DNA from: Salminus brasiliensis
Lineage: Eukaryota > Chordata > Actinopteri > Characiformes > Bryconidae
NCBI RefSeq assembly: GCF_030463535.1
Contig: NC_132893.1
Location: 25,012,282 to 25,076,281 of the forward strand
Length of the DNA stretch: 64,000 bases
Direction of reading: 5' to 3'
Shown: piece by piece, positions 12,668 to 24,275 of the stretch
Numbering within the stretch: position 1 is the stretch's first letter
Layout: every line of letters begins with the position of its first letter
Translations under genes and position numbers: made by a program
Notes under the pieces: model-generated
What the model was told of the DNA's origin: nothing
Seen by the model: the letters and a program-made list of their open reading frames with translations, nothing else
Databases searched by the model: none

Positions 12668-15600
12668 GATTAATAACTAAATTCAGCTGAGAACTTTCAG
12701 TCACAATATTTCTAATCCACCATAATTCACCATGAGAACCACTGTGTACAAATTGAGAATCATTTACCAAAAAGGGCACATCAGCAAATCATCCAGGAAG
12801 TCATAGACAGATGATGAGAACATCCAAAGAACTGCAGGTCTTCATAGCCTTAGCAAAAGTCAGTGTACTTGGCTCCACAGTGAAAAGGGAAGGCAACAGT
12901 ACCATTTCTGAAGCAAGGCAGAGAACACCTGATATCACCTGATATTAGGCTAGTTCCTTTAAATCTGGCCTAAATCTAATACTGCATTGAAAAGGAGAAA
13001 CATCATACCAACCTTTAAAACATGATGGTGGTATTAGAGTAGGGAGTATGGGAATGTTCTAGTAGGTTCAGGACACTTACTTTGCTGTTACTGGAGGAAT
13101 CATACATTCTGTTCTGTATCCACATTCTTAAGCAGACTGTCTATTTGTCTGGCTGTGAGCTGAAGCTGAAATCGAATCAGGTTATGCGGCAAGACAATAA
13201 TCCGCATCATAAAGGCAAATTCACATCTGAACGTCTAAAAAGAAACAAAACGAATGTTTTTGAGTGAACTAGTCGACATCTTGACTTGAAGCCAGTGGAG
13301 ATGTGCCAGCAAGACCTCAAACTAGCATCTCGGTCACTAAGCTCTAAAGATTGTTTGCCTTTTACATAATATTGTGAAGTTGCTCAAGCCTATTTTTGAC
13401 CTACTCAAGACTAAAATCATGCAGTTAAAGCTCAAGACTGACATACTTCAGCAAAGAAGTTTATCTGGTGAGCTGTAGCAACTACAGATGCATTGGCCTT
13501 CGAACCCCAAAGCTTTTGCTAAATAAACACATTACGTAATCAGCTCGGTTTCTGTGTGCAGATTGAAGAGTTAACAGCTCAACACGAGTCTGCTTTGGTT
13601 GACCTGAGGACAATGCACAACATCACAATGGCAACCTTGCAAGAGGAACATGCCAGAACCATGAGAGGTATATGTTTGGACTTTGGTTTTACTCCCTAGA
13701 TGGTGTCATCACTACTAATCTAAGTACTAATCGCTTGCTTGTGTTGCATCTTTGCCCTAGACCTGAGAAAAGCCCATGAGCAGCAGAAAGCTACGTTAGA
13801 GGACGACTTTGAGAAGCATAGACTCTCTCTTCAGGTAGGATAAATGCAAAGGCATGCATTTTTTACTTAAATCTCCGTTTTCTTTATGGCATTACCATTA
13901 AGTGTGTGTTTCAGGATCAGGTGGACACCCTGACATTTCAGAACCGAGCCCTGAGAGACAAAGCCAAGCGCTTTGAGGAGGCACTGAGGAGGAGCACAGA
14001 TGAGCAGATTGTGGTACATGACCTTTTATACACACATACACACCAGTCAGTTGTGTCAATTGACTTGCGTTAACATTGTGGTTTGTAACATGTTCGGATG
14101 CATGTGCTGTGCAGGACGCTCTAGCCCCATACCAGCACATTGAGCAGGACCTGAAGAGCCTCAAGGAGGTTCTGGAGATGAAGAACCAGCAGATTCATGA
14201 CCAGGAGAGGAAAATATGCCAGCTTGAGAGAGTGGTAAGCTCTAAATGAAAGTGTGAGGATACACTATGTGTGCAAAAGTATTGGGACACCTGCTCTTTC
14301 ATTTGATACCAGGGAAATTAGGGGTATAAAAAAAGATTAAAAAAAAGAAAGAGTAACTGTCTCTACTCTCCAGGGAAGGCTTTCTACTAGATTATGGAGC
14401 ATTGCTGTGAGGATTTGATTGCATTCACTGACAAGCACATTAGTAAGGTCAGGATGTTGGATGATCACCAGCCCACCTCATCCCTCATCCCAAAATATTA
14501 TTGGAGGGAGCACCAACATTTCAATAGAGTACTTCTCTATAGAGAATAGACAAGCTATGAGTCTGCAACTGTACATCTGTGGCAGTGGGTGTAACTTAAA
14601 GTAGCTGAATGCATTAATTAGAAGGGGTGTCCACAAACATATATTTGGACATATAGTGTATGCGCATGAAATTGCTTTATATTGTTTTAATACATTTTGT
14701 TTTCTGTACTGAATGTGCAGTATGATGGTATTGAGGTTAAGGGTTGGGTCTGAGGACAAAAAGTATTGGAGGGTTACTTCTAGATTATACTTCCCAGTAT
14801 ATAAGTTAAGTTAATGCTACACTGAAATTTACAATACTTTTGGATCATACAGTATTTTTTTCTGTCAGATTTTAATTGTTCTATTCATATATTAGGCTTC
14901 AGTCCCTTTACCTTTACTTTAATTTACACTTAACAGTTAAGAATATTTTTAACTCTCCCTGTAAAGTGACTATGTTGCAGATATTTCTGCAGATACCACA
15001 ATAGTATTTGAGTCCCGTGTTCTCCCAGCAGATGTCACAGAAAGTGTAAACTATCTGTGCTTTTTAAGCAGAGGAGGTGTGTAAAGTGTATAAGAATTTA
15101 ATGGGCAGCCCTGTGGTCACCTGATTTTTTGAGCAGGCTCAAAAGAATGTGTACCTGGAGGAGAAGGTGCAGGTGCTGCAGCAGCAGAATGAAGATCTAA
15201 AGGCTCGCATCGACCGCAACCTCGCCTTGTCCAGGTAGCCTTCACTGCATAACTGTCAAACACTAAAATCATCATCATAACCTTTCAGTATTCATCAATA
15301 TTTCCTATCAGTATGTCAATATTTTAGTATGCATTTTGTTGTTAATTCTACAGGTAGAAATGAGCAAAATGCAGTGTATTAAAAGGGGTATTAAAAAGAG
15401 TGTATCCTGCTATTGTTGGGGTATCTATCTCTACTATCCAGAGAGGACTTTCTGCTAGATTTTGCATTGTGAGAATTTGATTGCATTCAGGAACAAGAGC
15501 ATTAGTGCTGTCAGGATGTCGGATGATCACCATCCCACCTTATCCCCAACTCCCCAACTCATCCCAAAAGTATTGGATGGAGCAGCAACCATCATTTTAG

Positions 15601-16929
15601 AGAACACAGTTTTACTGTTCCACAGCTCAATGCTTGGGGGCTTTATACCCCTCTAGCCCACGACTAGAATTAGGCATTAGGCATGGTGCCAATAAGTTCA
15701 TCTTCATCTGCTCCAGAGAGTCCTATTCTATTGACAATGCTACTCTTCAGGGGCTAGACAAGCTGTGTATGCATTTGCACATCTGTGTCAGCTTATTATT
15801 ATATTTTAATGTGTAAAGCAACCACACCAAAGCAAAGCAATTTTTTCAGATGAATGGCTGGACAGTTTGTATTAACCCTCACAAACCTTACTTTAAAGAG
15901 ACCTAATTTTCATATTTCATGTTCACATTGTATGAATCTATTGTTAACCCCTCTTTATTCCCTAGAATGAAACAGGCTGTTATTTTACTCTTCCTTTTAG
16001 ACTGTTGTATGGTATATGTAAACAGTCTCTGTTCTGTTTGGCTGTCCTGTATTGTGCCTCATTCATAAACAGTTTATGTAAATGAGCAGGGCTAAATTGA
16101 TGTAGGCTGAATAGGAAAATGTAAGTAAATGTGCTTGTTTTGGTGATCTAGGCCATTTACTTACGGTTCATTTTGCCTTTACAACTATATCATAATATAA
16201 TGTTTAATATATAATCGTACCTGCATGGTCAGTCGAAGCCATTAAAGTTTAACACATTTGAGTTTCTTATTGGTTATTTTACAAAAAAGACTGTTTCACT
16301 GAACCTTTTCTAACTTAGATAAGCTTACCTCTGTGAAATAAAAGCAATAGATCACTACCTCACTGAGGGTATAGATAATGTGTTTGCACCTTCATGAGCT
16401 AAAAGGGTGTTAGGGTTTCAAACCAGAATGTTGTAGAGAGGAAAGTGCACTTTGATTGGAAGGGGTCATTTAACTGACTTTCATGATGTGTACAGTCTAG
16501 ATCGGAAGTATGAGCAGGATTCTGCTGGTGTAGATTTTCATCAGATTGTTTTAAAAAGTGTGATGTGATTGCTCTAACAGGCAGCTGTCTGAAGAGAATG
16601 CCAACCTGCAAGAACACGTGGAGAAAGAGTCCAATGAGAAGAAGCGCTTAAGCCGGAATAACGAGGAGCTGCTATGGCGTCTGCAGACCAGCCCTCACCT
16701 TTCACCCTCCTCCTCTCCCAGCCACAGGGCGTTCTTCCCCGGACCAGACATCCCACCTTACCCTTACTCCCCCGGCCCTGGTACCCCTACTCACTCCTAC
16801 TCCCCTGGACCTTGCACCCCTACACACAGAGTGGTCTCTCCCGTATCTGGGACCCCCACACATAGAGGCTCACCAGCAGCACGGTGCTCTCCTGCACGTG
16901 TCCCAAATGCCAACACCCTACCCAGATAA
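3189..16929 (+). CDS. mtus2: Microtubule-associated scaffold protein MTUS1/MTUS2 family, 3' ten coding exons (5' part outside window)
   Basis: Coding exons are 3189-3287, 6241-6530, 11012-11078, 12170-12384, 13562-13667, 13761-13834, 13915-14013, 14115-14234, 15137-15234 and 16581-16929. All introns are GT-AG and all phases join, giving about 505 residues ending at a TAA. The first part is Ser/Pro-rich (ending TPKPQSPV) and is followed by an Arg/Glu-rich helix. A long coiled coil comes next, with family-typical stretches [67 protein letters not shown] and [10 protein letters not shown]. Known family members bind microtubules and plus-end proteins such as EB1; ATIP forms of MTUS1 bind the AT2 receptor tail. 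The C-terminus is a Pro-rich tail with GTPTH repeats. The choice of mtus2 over mtus1 rests on its neighbour slc46a3, as I recall the human 13q12.3 order; the coiled coil alone does not separate them. A MITE sits 26 bp after one donor. Confidence 0.88.
3288..6240. other. mtus intron, no gene seen
   Basis: This intron begins with gtgaga and ends in tctgcag. It holds an 18-base C run at 4459-4476, a short GA-rich tract near 3430-3453 and several short ORFs on both strands that have no splice logic or recognisable domain. Confidence 0.6.
6750..6985 (-). repeat. tRNA-derived SINE, minus orientation
   Basis: Read on the minus strand it begins near a tRNA-like head (ggtgtggtgcaacagataa, then ggtttgattcctg as a box-B-like motif). 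It ends with the tail gctctggataagagcatctg, then ctaaatgcc, a 3' end shared by many fish SINEs and L2-type LINEs. It pairs with the copy at 7865-8096 in the opposite orientation, from which it differs at many positions, so the two are separate insertions. Confidence 0.8.
7077..7578. repeat. Foldback element with 120-bp near-perfect inverted arms
   Basis: The left arm is 7077-7196 and the right arm 7459-7578. They are reverse complements with one mismatch that I can see (the c of aaaagtcgac in the left arm against t in the right). The 262-bp loop carries an inverted piece of the TACACTATATG MITE at 7321-7446. No ORF is present. It may be a young MITE-like foldback or the product of a template switch. 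Confidence 0.85.
7321..7446 (-). repeat. MITE fragment inside the foldback loop
   Basis: This is the reverse complement of 8662-8787 with one mismatch in 126 bp. Both copies share variants (for example gtcaaaagcgttagtg and gttagacgatgacc) that the other copies in the window lack. Confidence 0.85.
7865..8096 (+). repeat. tRNA-derived SINE, plus orientation
   Basis: The head ggtgtggcgcaacagataac and the box-B-like ggttcaattccc are followed by a body, then by gtcgctctggataagagcgt and a cataaatgtaaatgta end. It belongs to the same family as 6750-6985. The 61-codon ORF across it is an artefact. Confidence 0.8.
8569..8812 (+). repeat. MITE copy, truncated, TACACTATATG family
   Basis: It begins taccctatatgg and continues with aaaagtattgggacacctgc and tctttcattg, as in the copy at 14261. 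It then runs through the fragment 8662-8787 and ends before the distal terminus. Confidence 0.75.
8813..11011. other. mtus intron, no gene seen
   Basis: This is intronic sequence up to the acceptor gtgtgtttcag at 11001-11011. Small ORFs at 8814-9092, 9278-9511, 9626-9877 and 10713-10946 lack recognisable domains and usable splice contexts. Confidence 0.6.
11430..11790. repeat. Probable interspersed repeat rich in GTGGG/CCACA motifs
   Basis: The stretch has recurring catgtggggc, gtgggct, acatgggct and cccacatggac motifs, unlike the AT-rich intron around it. It resembles a fish repeat type built of degenerate ATGTGGG units. I cannot name the family. The 108-codon ORF inside is probably repeat-derived. 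Confidence 0.4.
12550..12664. repeat. (AT)n microsatellite in an mtus intron
   Basis: This is an uninterrupted or nearly uninterrupted AT tract of roughly 110 bp. It gives rise to spurious Tyr-Ile ORFs on the minus strand. Confidence 0.95.
12780..13440 (+). mobile_element. Degenerate Tc1-like transposase relic
   Basis: In broken frames the plus strand keeps Tc1-type transposase landmarks. There is a '[18 protein letters not shown]' stretch near 13172-13230, which resembles the catalytic QDNDPKHT block of Tc1 proteins. Upstream is a 'tttaaaacatgatggtggta' stretch, the remains of the KHGGG block. Stops and indels are frequent, so it cannot be active. It lies between mtus exons 12170-12384 and 13562-13667. 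Confidence 0.7.
14261..14660 (-). repeat. Complete 400-bp MITE, TACACTAT termini, 26 bp after an mtus splice donor
   Basis: It opens with tacactatgtgtgcaaaagt and closes with acatatagtgta, inverted termini with TA at each outer end. The donor of the preceding mtus exon is at 14235, so the element occupies the start of that intron. No coding capacity was seen. Confidence 0.85.
15385..15800 (-). repeat. MITE copy, both termini degraded
   Basis: It has the family interior in order: ttaaaaagagtgtatcctgc, then agaggactttctgctag, atcaccatcccacc, and the segment reading tgcatttgcacatctgtgtc. The terminal inverted repeats are not intact. This copy keeps a longer middle than 14261-14660. Confidence 0.75.
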
Positions 16930-17959
16930 GCTCTACAACATAAAGCAAACTGCTCCGCTCCACTTTCTCTTCCCTGTTTTCCCTCTGTCCTCTGTTCCAT
17001 TCTTTCTAGACAGCTGTACGTTTTCAGTGTTCTAGAAAATGTGATTTTGGTGGTGGGGGGTGGGGGGTACAAAGTTTAAAGAGTTGAATTTGGAAATTAA
17101 ATTCCCCAGCCGATACCCATGAATGCCAGATATCAGTAGATCTGAAATGATATTGGGATGTGAACAGTTAGACATTTAAATGGTTAACTGGAAAATGGGA
17201 TGGTTGCAGAAAAACTGTGTAAATTCAGTGCTAACAGACAGAGGGCTATCCCAAATGTCCAATGTCTCAGTCACTTCAGAACAACATACCTTGTACTTTA
17301 TACTGCATACTGTATCAGTATATCATCGCTGAAACCTTGTCTCTCCATTTTTGCCCATTTTCACTTTTTGACATAATGTGACTCTCACAGTTGTTCTTCA
17401 GATTTGTATTTGATGAATCGACCAATAGAAATGTTCCAAAACTGGATGAAATCTTTGGAATACAATTTTGTTTACACTGACTTCCATTGAAAATTAAGAA
17501 AGTTTTTTGCATGTCCTGTAAAGTTGCTGTTTTGTCAAAGAGTGACGATGTGCAGTAACCTTCCAGTAGCTATTCAGAGTAGTACAGTATAGTGTCTAAG
17601 ATGTAACACTTTTCATACAGGTTCACATGAGCACAAGGGGTTTACGTCCATAGCTACATCCTCCTGATATGGCTGTGTTGCCTTGTGAAATGCAGGATAT
17701 CATCATTAGAGTTGTGGCTGCACACTGGAGTATTAGTACGTCGTCCTCGTATATTTATCGTGCTGTAGACGTTCATATTGGTCATATATTACATACCACT
17801 ATGCCTGGGCACAGTCAGTACATGAGTAGAGCCATAAACTGCTTTTTTTTATTTTAGGTTGCACAGGTACCCATTTATGAAGTGGGAGGCTAATGATTTA
17901 GAGGTAAAATGCAGACTTGGCACATCCCTATAAAGAAATTAAACCACTGACTGTATTGA
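16930..17959 (+). other. Probable mtus 3' UTR, proximal part
   Basis: This follows the TAA at 16927-16929 directly. No further coding exon is supported. A true polyadenylation site could not be fixed; candidates lie further right. Confidence 0.45.
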
Positions 17960-18431
17960 TACACTATATGCCCAAATGTTTGTAGACACCCCTTCAAATG
18001 AATGCATTCAGCTCTTTTAAGTTGCATCCATTGCTGACACAAATGTGCAAATGCACACACACACAGCTTGTCTAGTCTCTGTAGAGAGGTAATGCCAACA
18101 GAGTAGGATTCTGGGCAGATAACCATTGACCTATTGGCTCTGTGTTCTTTTAAATGATAGTGCTCCATTCAATACTGTTGGGATGATTTGGGAGGTTGAA
18201 GATGAGGTGGAGTGGGGTGGTGATCGTCCAACATCCTGACCCCATTAACGCTCTTCTCGCTGAATGCAATCCAAATCTTTACAGCAATGCTCCAAAATCT
18301 AGTAGAAAGCATTCCCTGGATCGCAGGCACAGTTATTCCAACAAATGAAGGATAAACTCTTTTTAGTACCCTTGATTTTGGAAGAAACAATGAATGAGCA
18401 GGTGTCTCGATACATTTGTCCATATAGTGTA
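17960..18431 (+). repeat. Complete 472-bp MITE, TACACTATATG family (reference copy)
   Basis: The left end is tacactatatgcccaaatg and the right end is the inverse, ccatatagtgta. The TA at each outer end fits TA target duplication as in Tc1/mariner elements. The interior has no intact ORF. The other copies in this window were recognised by comparison with this one. Confidence 0.88.
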
Positions 18432-20180
18432 TGTCAGAATGATGCACTGAATTTACTTGATTTAAATAATTTATCATTTCTACATAGTAAACATTTATTA
18501 CATCAGTGTGGGTTTTGTCCAAAAATGTCTTATTGATGTGGAAATGATGTAAACTTCTTTTATTGAGGCAGAGGACAGAGGGTCCAGACAGAGGGCCCAT
18601 ACAGAACACAATAGGAAAAGCCTTATACCTATAGCTGCCCCACACTCTCCCAACAGTCTTACCAGGCCACGCACCAGCAATTAATCAAGCTTAATCAATC
18701 ATTCATTCAGCATTTCAGAGCAGGAGCAGTCTCTACTTGTTAATAATAGCCACTATATAGCCACTATATATGGATTCAGAAGCTATGCTTTTATTATTTT
18801 ATTGAGACTTTTATGAATAATTCTGAGACAGTGTTGGTGTCCTCCAGCTTTGGCATGCCTTAAGACCTGGTTGTGAATTTGTTTCTTGCACAGTGACTTG
18901 GCATTCATTCTGAGAGAGGCTTCAAATGTGGGCAGAAATGAGTTAGTACGTGGGAATGTTTTGTGACTCGGAGATGAAGGAGGAGAACCAAATGTTCCAT
19001 TTGCTTTAGTAGAAATCAAGACTGTCAAAGAAAATCATAATAGCATCACATTTTACTTGTATTTCATCAGGTTACACTTATGGCACTGATGTTAATTATA
19101 TTTAAGGATAAAATTCTCAACATTGATCATGTGTATCCAGGTAACTGCTCTGCCAAAGTCTCTGACACTCTGCCCAAGCCAAAGTTACAATCAGAGAACT
19201 AGATTTAGTCACCTAGAAGGTTAATGGTAAGATAAGTAAACCTAGGTAGTAAATGGATGTTATAGGACAGTTCAGCAATGTTTTTAAAAGGTTCCAGGAA
19301 GGTTAGCATGTTATTGGAAAGTTCCTTACACAACATTTAGAGTTAGACAAACTAACAGTAAACTAAAACTAAAAATACAATAAATAAAGTGTAATAAAAT
19401 AAAATCATTGCTAAATCAACTCACATAAACACACTAATAAATAAAATGAAATGAAATTTTCATAAAACATTTTCCAAATTTAAGAATTGGTGCATTTATT
19501 TAAACACAGAATTAAGTATTTTCACTAATTTACACTAATAATTACAATTTTAAAGATGACTAAATGATGATTACTTTTTTAAATGTGAAAAGCTTATGTT
19601 TCACTTTGAAAAACATGACAAATTACATGTTCTAGCATGTAAAAATGATAAAGTTCAAAACTTTCCCAAAACGTTATACTAGACAAAAAAATCTAGCTGG
19701 GATGTCCACAGACGTAATGTAAACATATTCCTAAAAAATCTAGAGATGTAAAAGTGCCGGAACCCTAAACGAGTAATTGATGTATGTCCTGTATATAGCC
19801 TTACTCATTAGCTAAGTTAGCTATTAGCTAAGTTGACTTACCAGCTTTGTTGAACACGGCGTAGATCGGCTGGTCTTAGTCTAGTGTGGGCTGGTTGACC
19901 AGAATGGCAGTATTCAAAGCACAACATGGGCTGGTTAGTGCTGCTGACCGCTTTGGCAAAATTAAGTTAAGCAAGTCCACTGGGAACAGTTACTTCAGTA
20001 ATGCATCCTCTCTATTCTGTATATCTATTAAATGTACCCTGCCTTTAAGGTAAACAAGAGCCCTGATTGTGGCTTTACTTTGCTGTCTGGAAATGTCAGT
20101 TTTTACAAATGAGCCCAACAAATGGCGGACCATGCTCAGTTGGCATCTGTAACTTCAAACTACACAATACTTGTTGTTAC
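18432..20180. other. Non-coding, mtus 3' UTR or downstream DNA
   Basis: No gene is seen. Around 19790-19960 there is a stretch with repeated 'ctggttgacc' and 'gggctggttagtgctg' motifs that looks like a common fish repeat, unclassified. 19320-19640 is very AT-rich. Confidence 0.4.
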
Positions 20181-20325
20181 CTGTTGTTTTTTTTGTTTTT
20201 TTGTTTTTCGTTTTGGGGGGTGTTTTGTTTAGGTTTTTTTTTTGGGGGGGGGAGTGTTTTGTTGAGGGGTTTTTTTTGGGGAGGGGGTTGTTTAGGGGTT
20301 TTTTTTTTGGGGGGGGGGGGAGGGA
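20181..20325 (+). repeat. T/G homopolymer tract with many G runs
   Basis: T runs alternate with G runs of 4 to 13 bases, at least five long ones within about 145 bp. The strand bias is complete (T and G on plus). Such spacing could form G-quadruplexes if transcribed as the mtus 3' UTR. ORFs on both strands here are artefacts. Confidence 0.9.
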
Positions 20326-23300
20326 ATGCTGCATCTGCTCTGGTCTTCCAGTCTAGTCTGTAACGGCCGCCGCTCAGGGTCCTGTCCCTCAGGTTGCCAT
20401 GCACACTTGCTTCAGCATCTACTACACTTAATAAGCAGACTTTTGGTTCACACACACACACACCAAACAGAAAACTGGGAGGGGTAAAGTATGTAAAGAT
20501 ACCGACTACAGGAATTGTGGTTGTATATGTTGTTATCATCATTTTTACTAGTAATATTTGTACGGTATTGTAATGGGAATTTTTTGCTATGTGCATGTGT
20601 TGTAAAAGTCTTCCAGTCTTTTTATTTATTTTTTTGGTGAAATTTGGGATTGTGTTGAATGTAGATAGTAGTAGGATTATGGGTGTGAAATCGTCCATAT
20701 CCGTGCTAAGAAGACAAGACTGGGAATGAACCACACCTCAATAGTGAGCCAATATTACCTTTTTACAAATGTGCTACTGTTTTACCAATGAGACTAATGT
20801 TGACTAATGGAAGTTGTTTCTATTGTAGTTCTAGTAACCCTTAGTATTACCTCTGTAGAGCGTAGCATTATTTAGAGAAACTAGAAAGGAATGTAGCCTA
20901 ACTATATCTTACAATGGTGTTGTACTTTTAACGTTCAGGGATTTTTGTTTTTTTTTTGTTAGTCAGATTTTTTTCTATAATAAAAAGGCATGTTTTTTTT
21001 CATCATTAGATTTAAAGATACAATCAGTAGGTTTTTTAGAGCTGACATTAAGACTGATTGAAGTTTTTTTATAGCAATAAAATAGGTCTCCCCTCAGAAA
21101 TTGGTGATAAACATAAATACTCATTCATTTGCACCAGAGTTAACCAACTCAAGATTTGCCATAATGAGAAAAATGTTCCTAAAGCTTACTGACGGTACGT
21201 TTACAACAGACCAAGTTTTTTATCATAATCGTGTTATGTTTGACAGAGCACTAGCTGTCAGGAATTGTTCTCCACTCCCTCATTTTTGGATCGTTCAGAG
21301 CACTTTTTGAAATTGGACGTTTTATTTTGTATAGTAGAAGTAGTGGTCCAGAATGCTGTTACCTGTTTCAAAGGTAACCCACTTTCAGATACAAATTTTG
21401 ATACTGCTGTCCAATAAATTTGTCCGATGTTTACTGGTATGTTTTTCTACAATATCAATGTTTTGATGGTGCTTTCACAGGGTATTGTACGAAAAGGTAC
21501 ACAACTACCCGCATATTATCACTCGAGACCAGCTAACAAGTCTAAAGTGCTGTTTTCCGTCAGTTCTCTTAACCACAGCATACAGTATGTACGTTCTACG
21601 GACATCTTTGTTTATCGACAAGGGCACTCTTGTAGGAATGAGAATGTTTTTTGAGAATGTTGGATTTTTATTATTAGGTTTTTTTTGGTTGTTGTAAAAG
21701 CCTTTATTTTTTTAGATTATATGGAGATATTTTTGATTGTGTTCGTTCTGATTTCAGTTGCAAACACTGCACGCTGTACAGTTGCTTGATGTTTAATATG
21801 GTACGACATCCTTTATAATGTTCTGTCGGTTTCATACAAAGAGTTTCTGTTGTTGAAATTCTTTTAAAAGAAGACTAGTGTAACGTCATACAACCTCTGT
21901 TTTTGCTACCGTGACCCACATTAAACATGCATAACAGCACCTATTCGTTGCATAGGTTCCTTCATCAGTATCTTAATTTAGACACAGATATAGATTTTAT
22001 GTATGGAGACACAAAATTTCCCCATTTTTTACAAACAGTGTATGATACAAAATACAATTCATGCAAAAAAATACAGTTCCACCTGACACATATTTAAATA
22101 TTTGGATTAATGTGCCTTGGTTTAAAATACAGTAGCAAAAATGGAGGAGATTGTTAACAGTGATGTTACAGCAGTCATTTGGAAGCTTCAATGATCAGGA
22201 TAAATACTGTAGATTACTCAGAAAATTTCATTTGTTAGACGTGTTCTTCTAATTGTTCATTTGTCAGTCTGTCCAGAACCTCAGCAACCTCTCTGAACCA
22301 GCAAACCAGGATGTTTTTTTTTAGAATCCTTTCAATGTCAGTGTAGAATTGGAAATCTCAATCCACTCCAGAATTAGCCATGACCATTCTGGGAGCAATT
22401 TTAAAGAAATCCTGGTATTTATCGAGCCAAGGTGTAATATAAACGGATTACAAAATATAAAATATTACAAAAATATAAGTAAATAAATACCCAAAACATT
22501 TCCACTTCTCAAAACATCCTGGTTTGTTCTTTTAACACTCAGAAAATACTGAATATACTAAAAGTACTACAGGACTACTTATACATAATTATGTGGTCAA
22601 AAAGTGAATGCTTACTGTTTTGTACCTTTTATGAATACAATTTCCATATTTTATATGAGCTCCCATTTCTAGGAAAGAGTTGATCTTTCAGAATTATTCT
22701 ATCTATGAGGGGTTCTAACCCTACATGAATTAGACTCAGTGTTAGTAAATCAGGGACTGAGGTTGAGTCTGTGTCCTGTAGGCATCTCTACAGGTGAACA
22801 TCTGAATGTCAACAAAACAGGCCATATGTTCGGTTGGTGGAACCACTGAAAAATGCAATACATTAAATTTACTTATTCAATTTACTTTAAATAAGTACAT
22901 CGGTTTTAAATGAATTATATATATGGAAATTCATAAATATCATAAATTCATAAATGTCATGAAAAAAGGACTGAATGTAAAGAGTAGTTGGTATTTTCAA
23001 TTGGTGTTGAAAAAATAAAATCTCAAAAATGTGGGTGGTTAAGATATCACAGTGATGATATGATATATCAGCATAATTTTAGGCACTTTTGGCACTACAT
23101 ACATTTGGCAATAATTGTGTTGTTGTGATAGATTTGAATCATGCACAGATGATAAATGAATGTAAAGTAAAGTCAATGGATTTCCTTTTTCAGTGTGCAG
23201 CCCCTCTGTTTCCATCAACCCAGTCTGCTGAACTGTTTTCCTGCCGTTCTCTGTTTCTCCTCCTGTGACTGGCGTTATACAGTCGAATGTGTACATAGTA

Positions 23301-23550
23301 TTTATTGTGTCACAGAAATCAGCAGTGCATGTTGTCTGGCCAGATCTCTCTCTCTCTCTCTTGTGTGTGTGTGTTTTTTAATTTTTCATCTTTTCTTTGT
23401 GATGGTCCACACAGTACCTGTAACTGTAGCATAGTTACTATTAATCCTAAGGAATGGAAAGTTATTTATATCTGAAACAATTTGTATGCACTTTGGGAGG
23501 GTGGATATTAAAATATTTAAAGACATTGAAATCTGAAGTTGGACTTTGTT
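20326..23550 (+). other. mtus 3' UTR or downstream DNA; candidate polyadenylation signals
   Basis: No coding region is supported. Possible poly(A) signals on the plus strand are AATAAA at 20979-20984 and ATTAAA at 23507-23512. The latter is followed by a GT-rich stretch (gttggactttgtttctcttt) of the downstream-element kind. A long 3' UTR is my inference; transcript data would decide. Confidence 0.3.
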
Positions 23551-23564
23551 TCTCTTTGAGCAAA

Positions 23565-23645
23565 TTCACTAATCAACCATAACAATAAAACCACCTGCCT
23601 AGTATCAGTCCAGCTCTCTGGACAGGTCACATCAATGATTTTTGT
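23565..23645. mobile_element. Tc1-type element terminal fragment
   Basis: The text aatcaaccataacaataaaa followed by ccacctgcctagtat matches, as I recall it, the common fish Tc1 terminus 'ccataacattaaaaccacctgcctaata'. The remainder is missing. Confidence 0.5.
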
Positions 23646-23984
23646 AAAAACAAATAATAAATAAATAAATACATAAATAAAAAAACATTGCTCTGGTATA
23701 CACTGAGTTGCATCTGAAATATTTATCTCAGCAGGTTTCAGAATGACTGAACTGAGCTGAGATTTTAACTAGGTGTAAATATAAAGCTAAGAATATTATT
23801 ATTTTTTATTATTGTTATTTTTGATTAACATAAAACCAACAGGATTTCAAATGAAATATGATTCTTAGATCTACATATATATACACTTAAAATTTGCTGA
23901 GGATATATCCCACACTAAGAAAATGTTTCAGTGCTTTTTGTTTGGATTTTGCTTATTAAATGTTATCCCTATTTATCTGCCAAT

Positions 23985-24275
23985 TAACCCACCCATTCAT
24001 AGCTCCCCCTAGCACTAGCAATGCCCACTGGGCCTGGGCTCCCAAGCAGGTGCCTGCCTGCTTGGTGGCAAGCTGTGCCTCTGATTGGAGGAGGCATGTG
24101 CTAGTTATTATGGGCAAGTCACTCGCACCAACTATGAGACATCTGTGCCGGCCAACAAAGAATTTAGAGTAATGAGGGGAAAGAGCACCATCTACTCAAT
24201 CGGAGAGAGTATGACCAATTGTGCTCTGTCAGACTCCAGCCGATGATAGCAAGGCAGCTTGGCTTAGGATCAATA
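23985..24275. repeat. Probable interspersed repeat, unclassified
   Basis: The stretch with cctctgattggaggaggcat, accatctactcaatcggaga and gctctgtcagactccagccg is more GC-rich than its surroundings and looks like a short interspersed element I have seen in fish DNA. I cannot name it. A tRNA head was not identified. Confidence 0.35.

Noticed and set aside
12537-12779. 80-codon minus-strand ORF rich in Tyr-Ile
   Set aside because: It is the translation of the (AT)n microsatellite. The same holds for ORFs at 56025-56530.
16674-17072. ORFs on both strands over the last mtus exon
   Set aside because: These are shadows of the proline-rich coding exon in other frames.
20067-20734. ORFs of 98 and 185 codons around 20.2 kb
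   Set aside because: Homopolymer T/G tract gives Phe/Gly or Lys/Pro translations; no gene structure.
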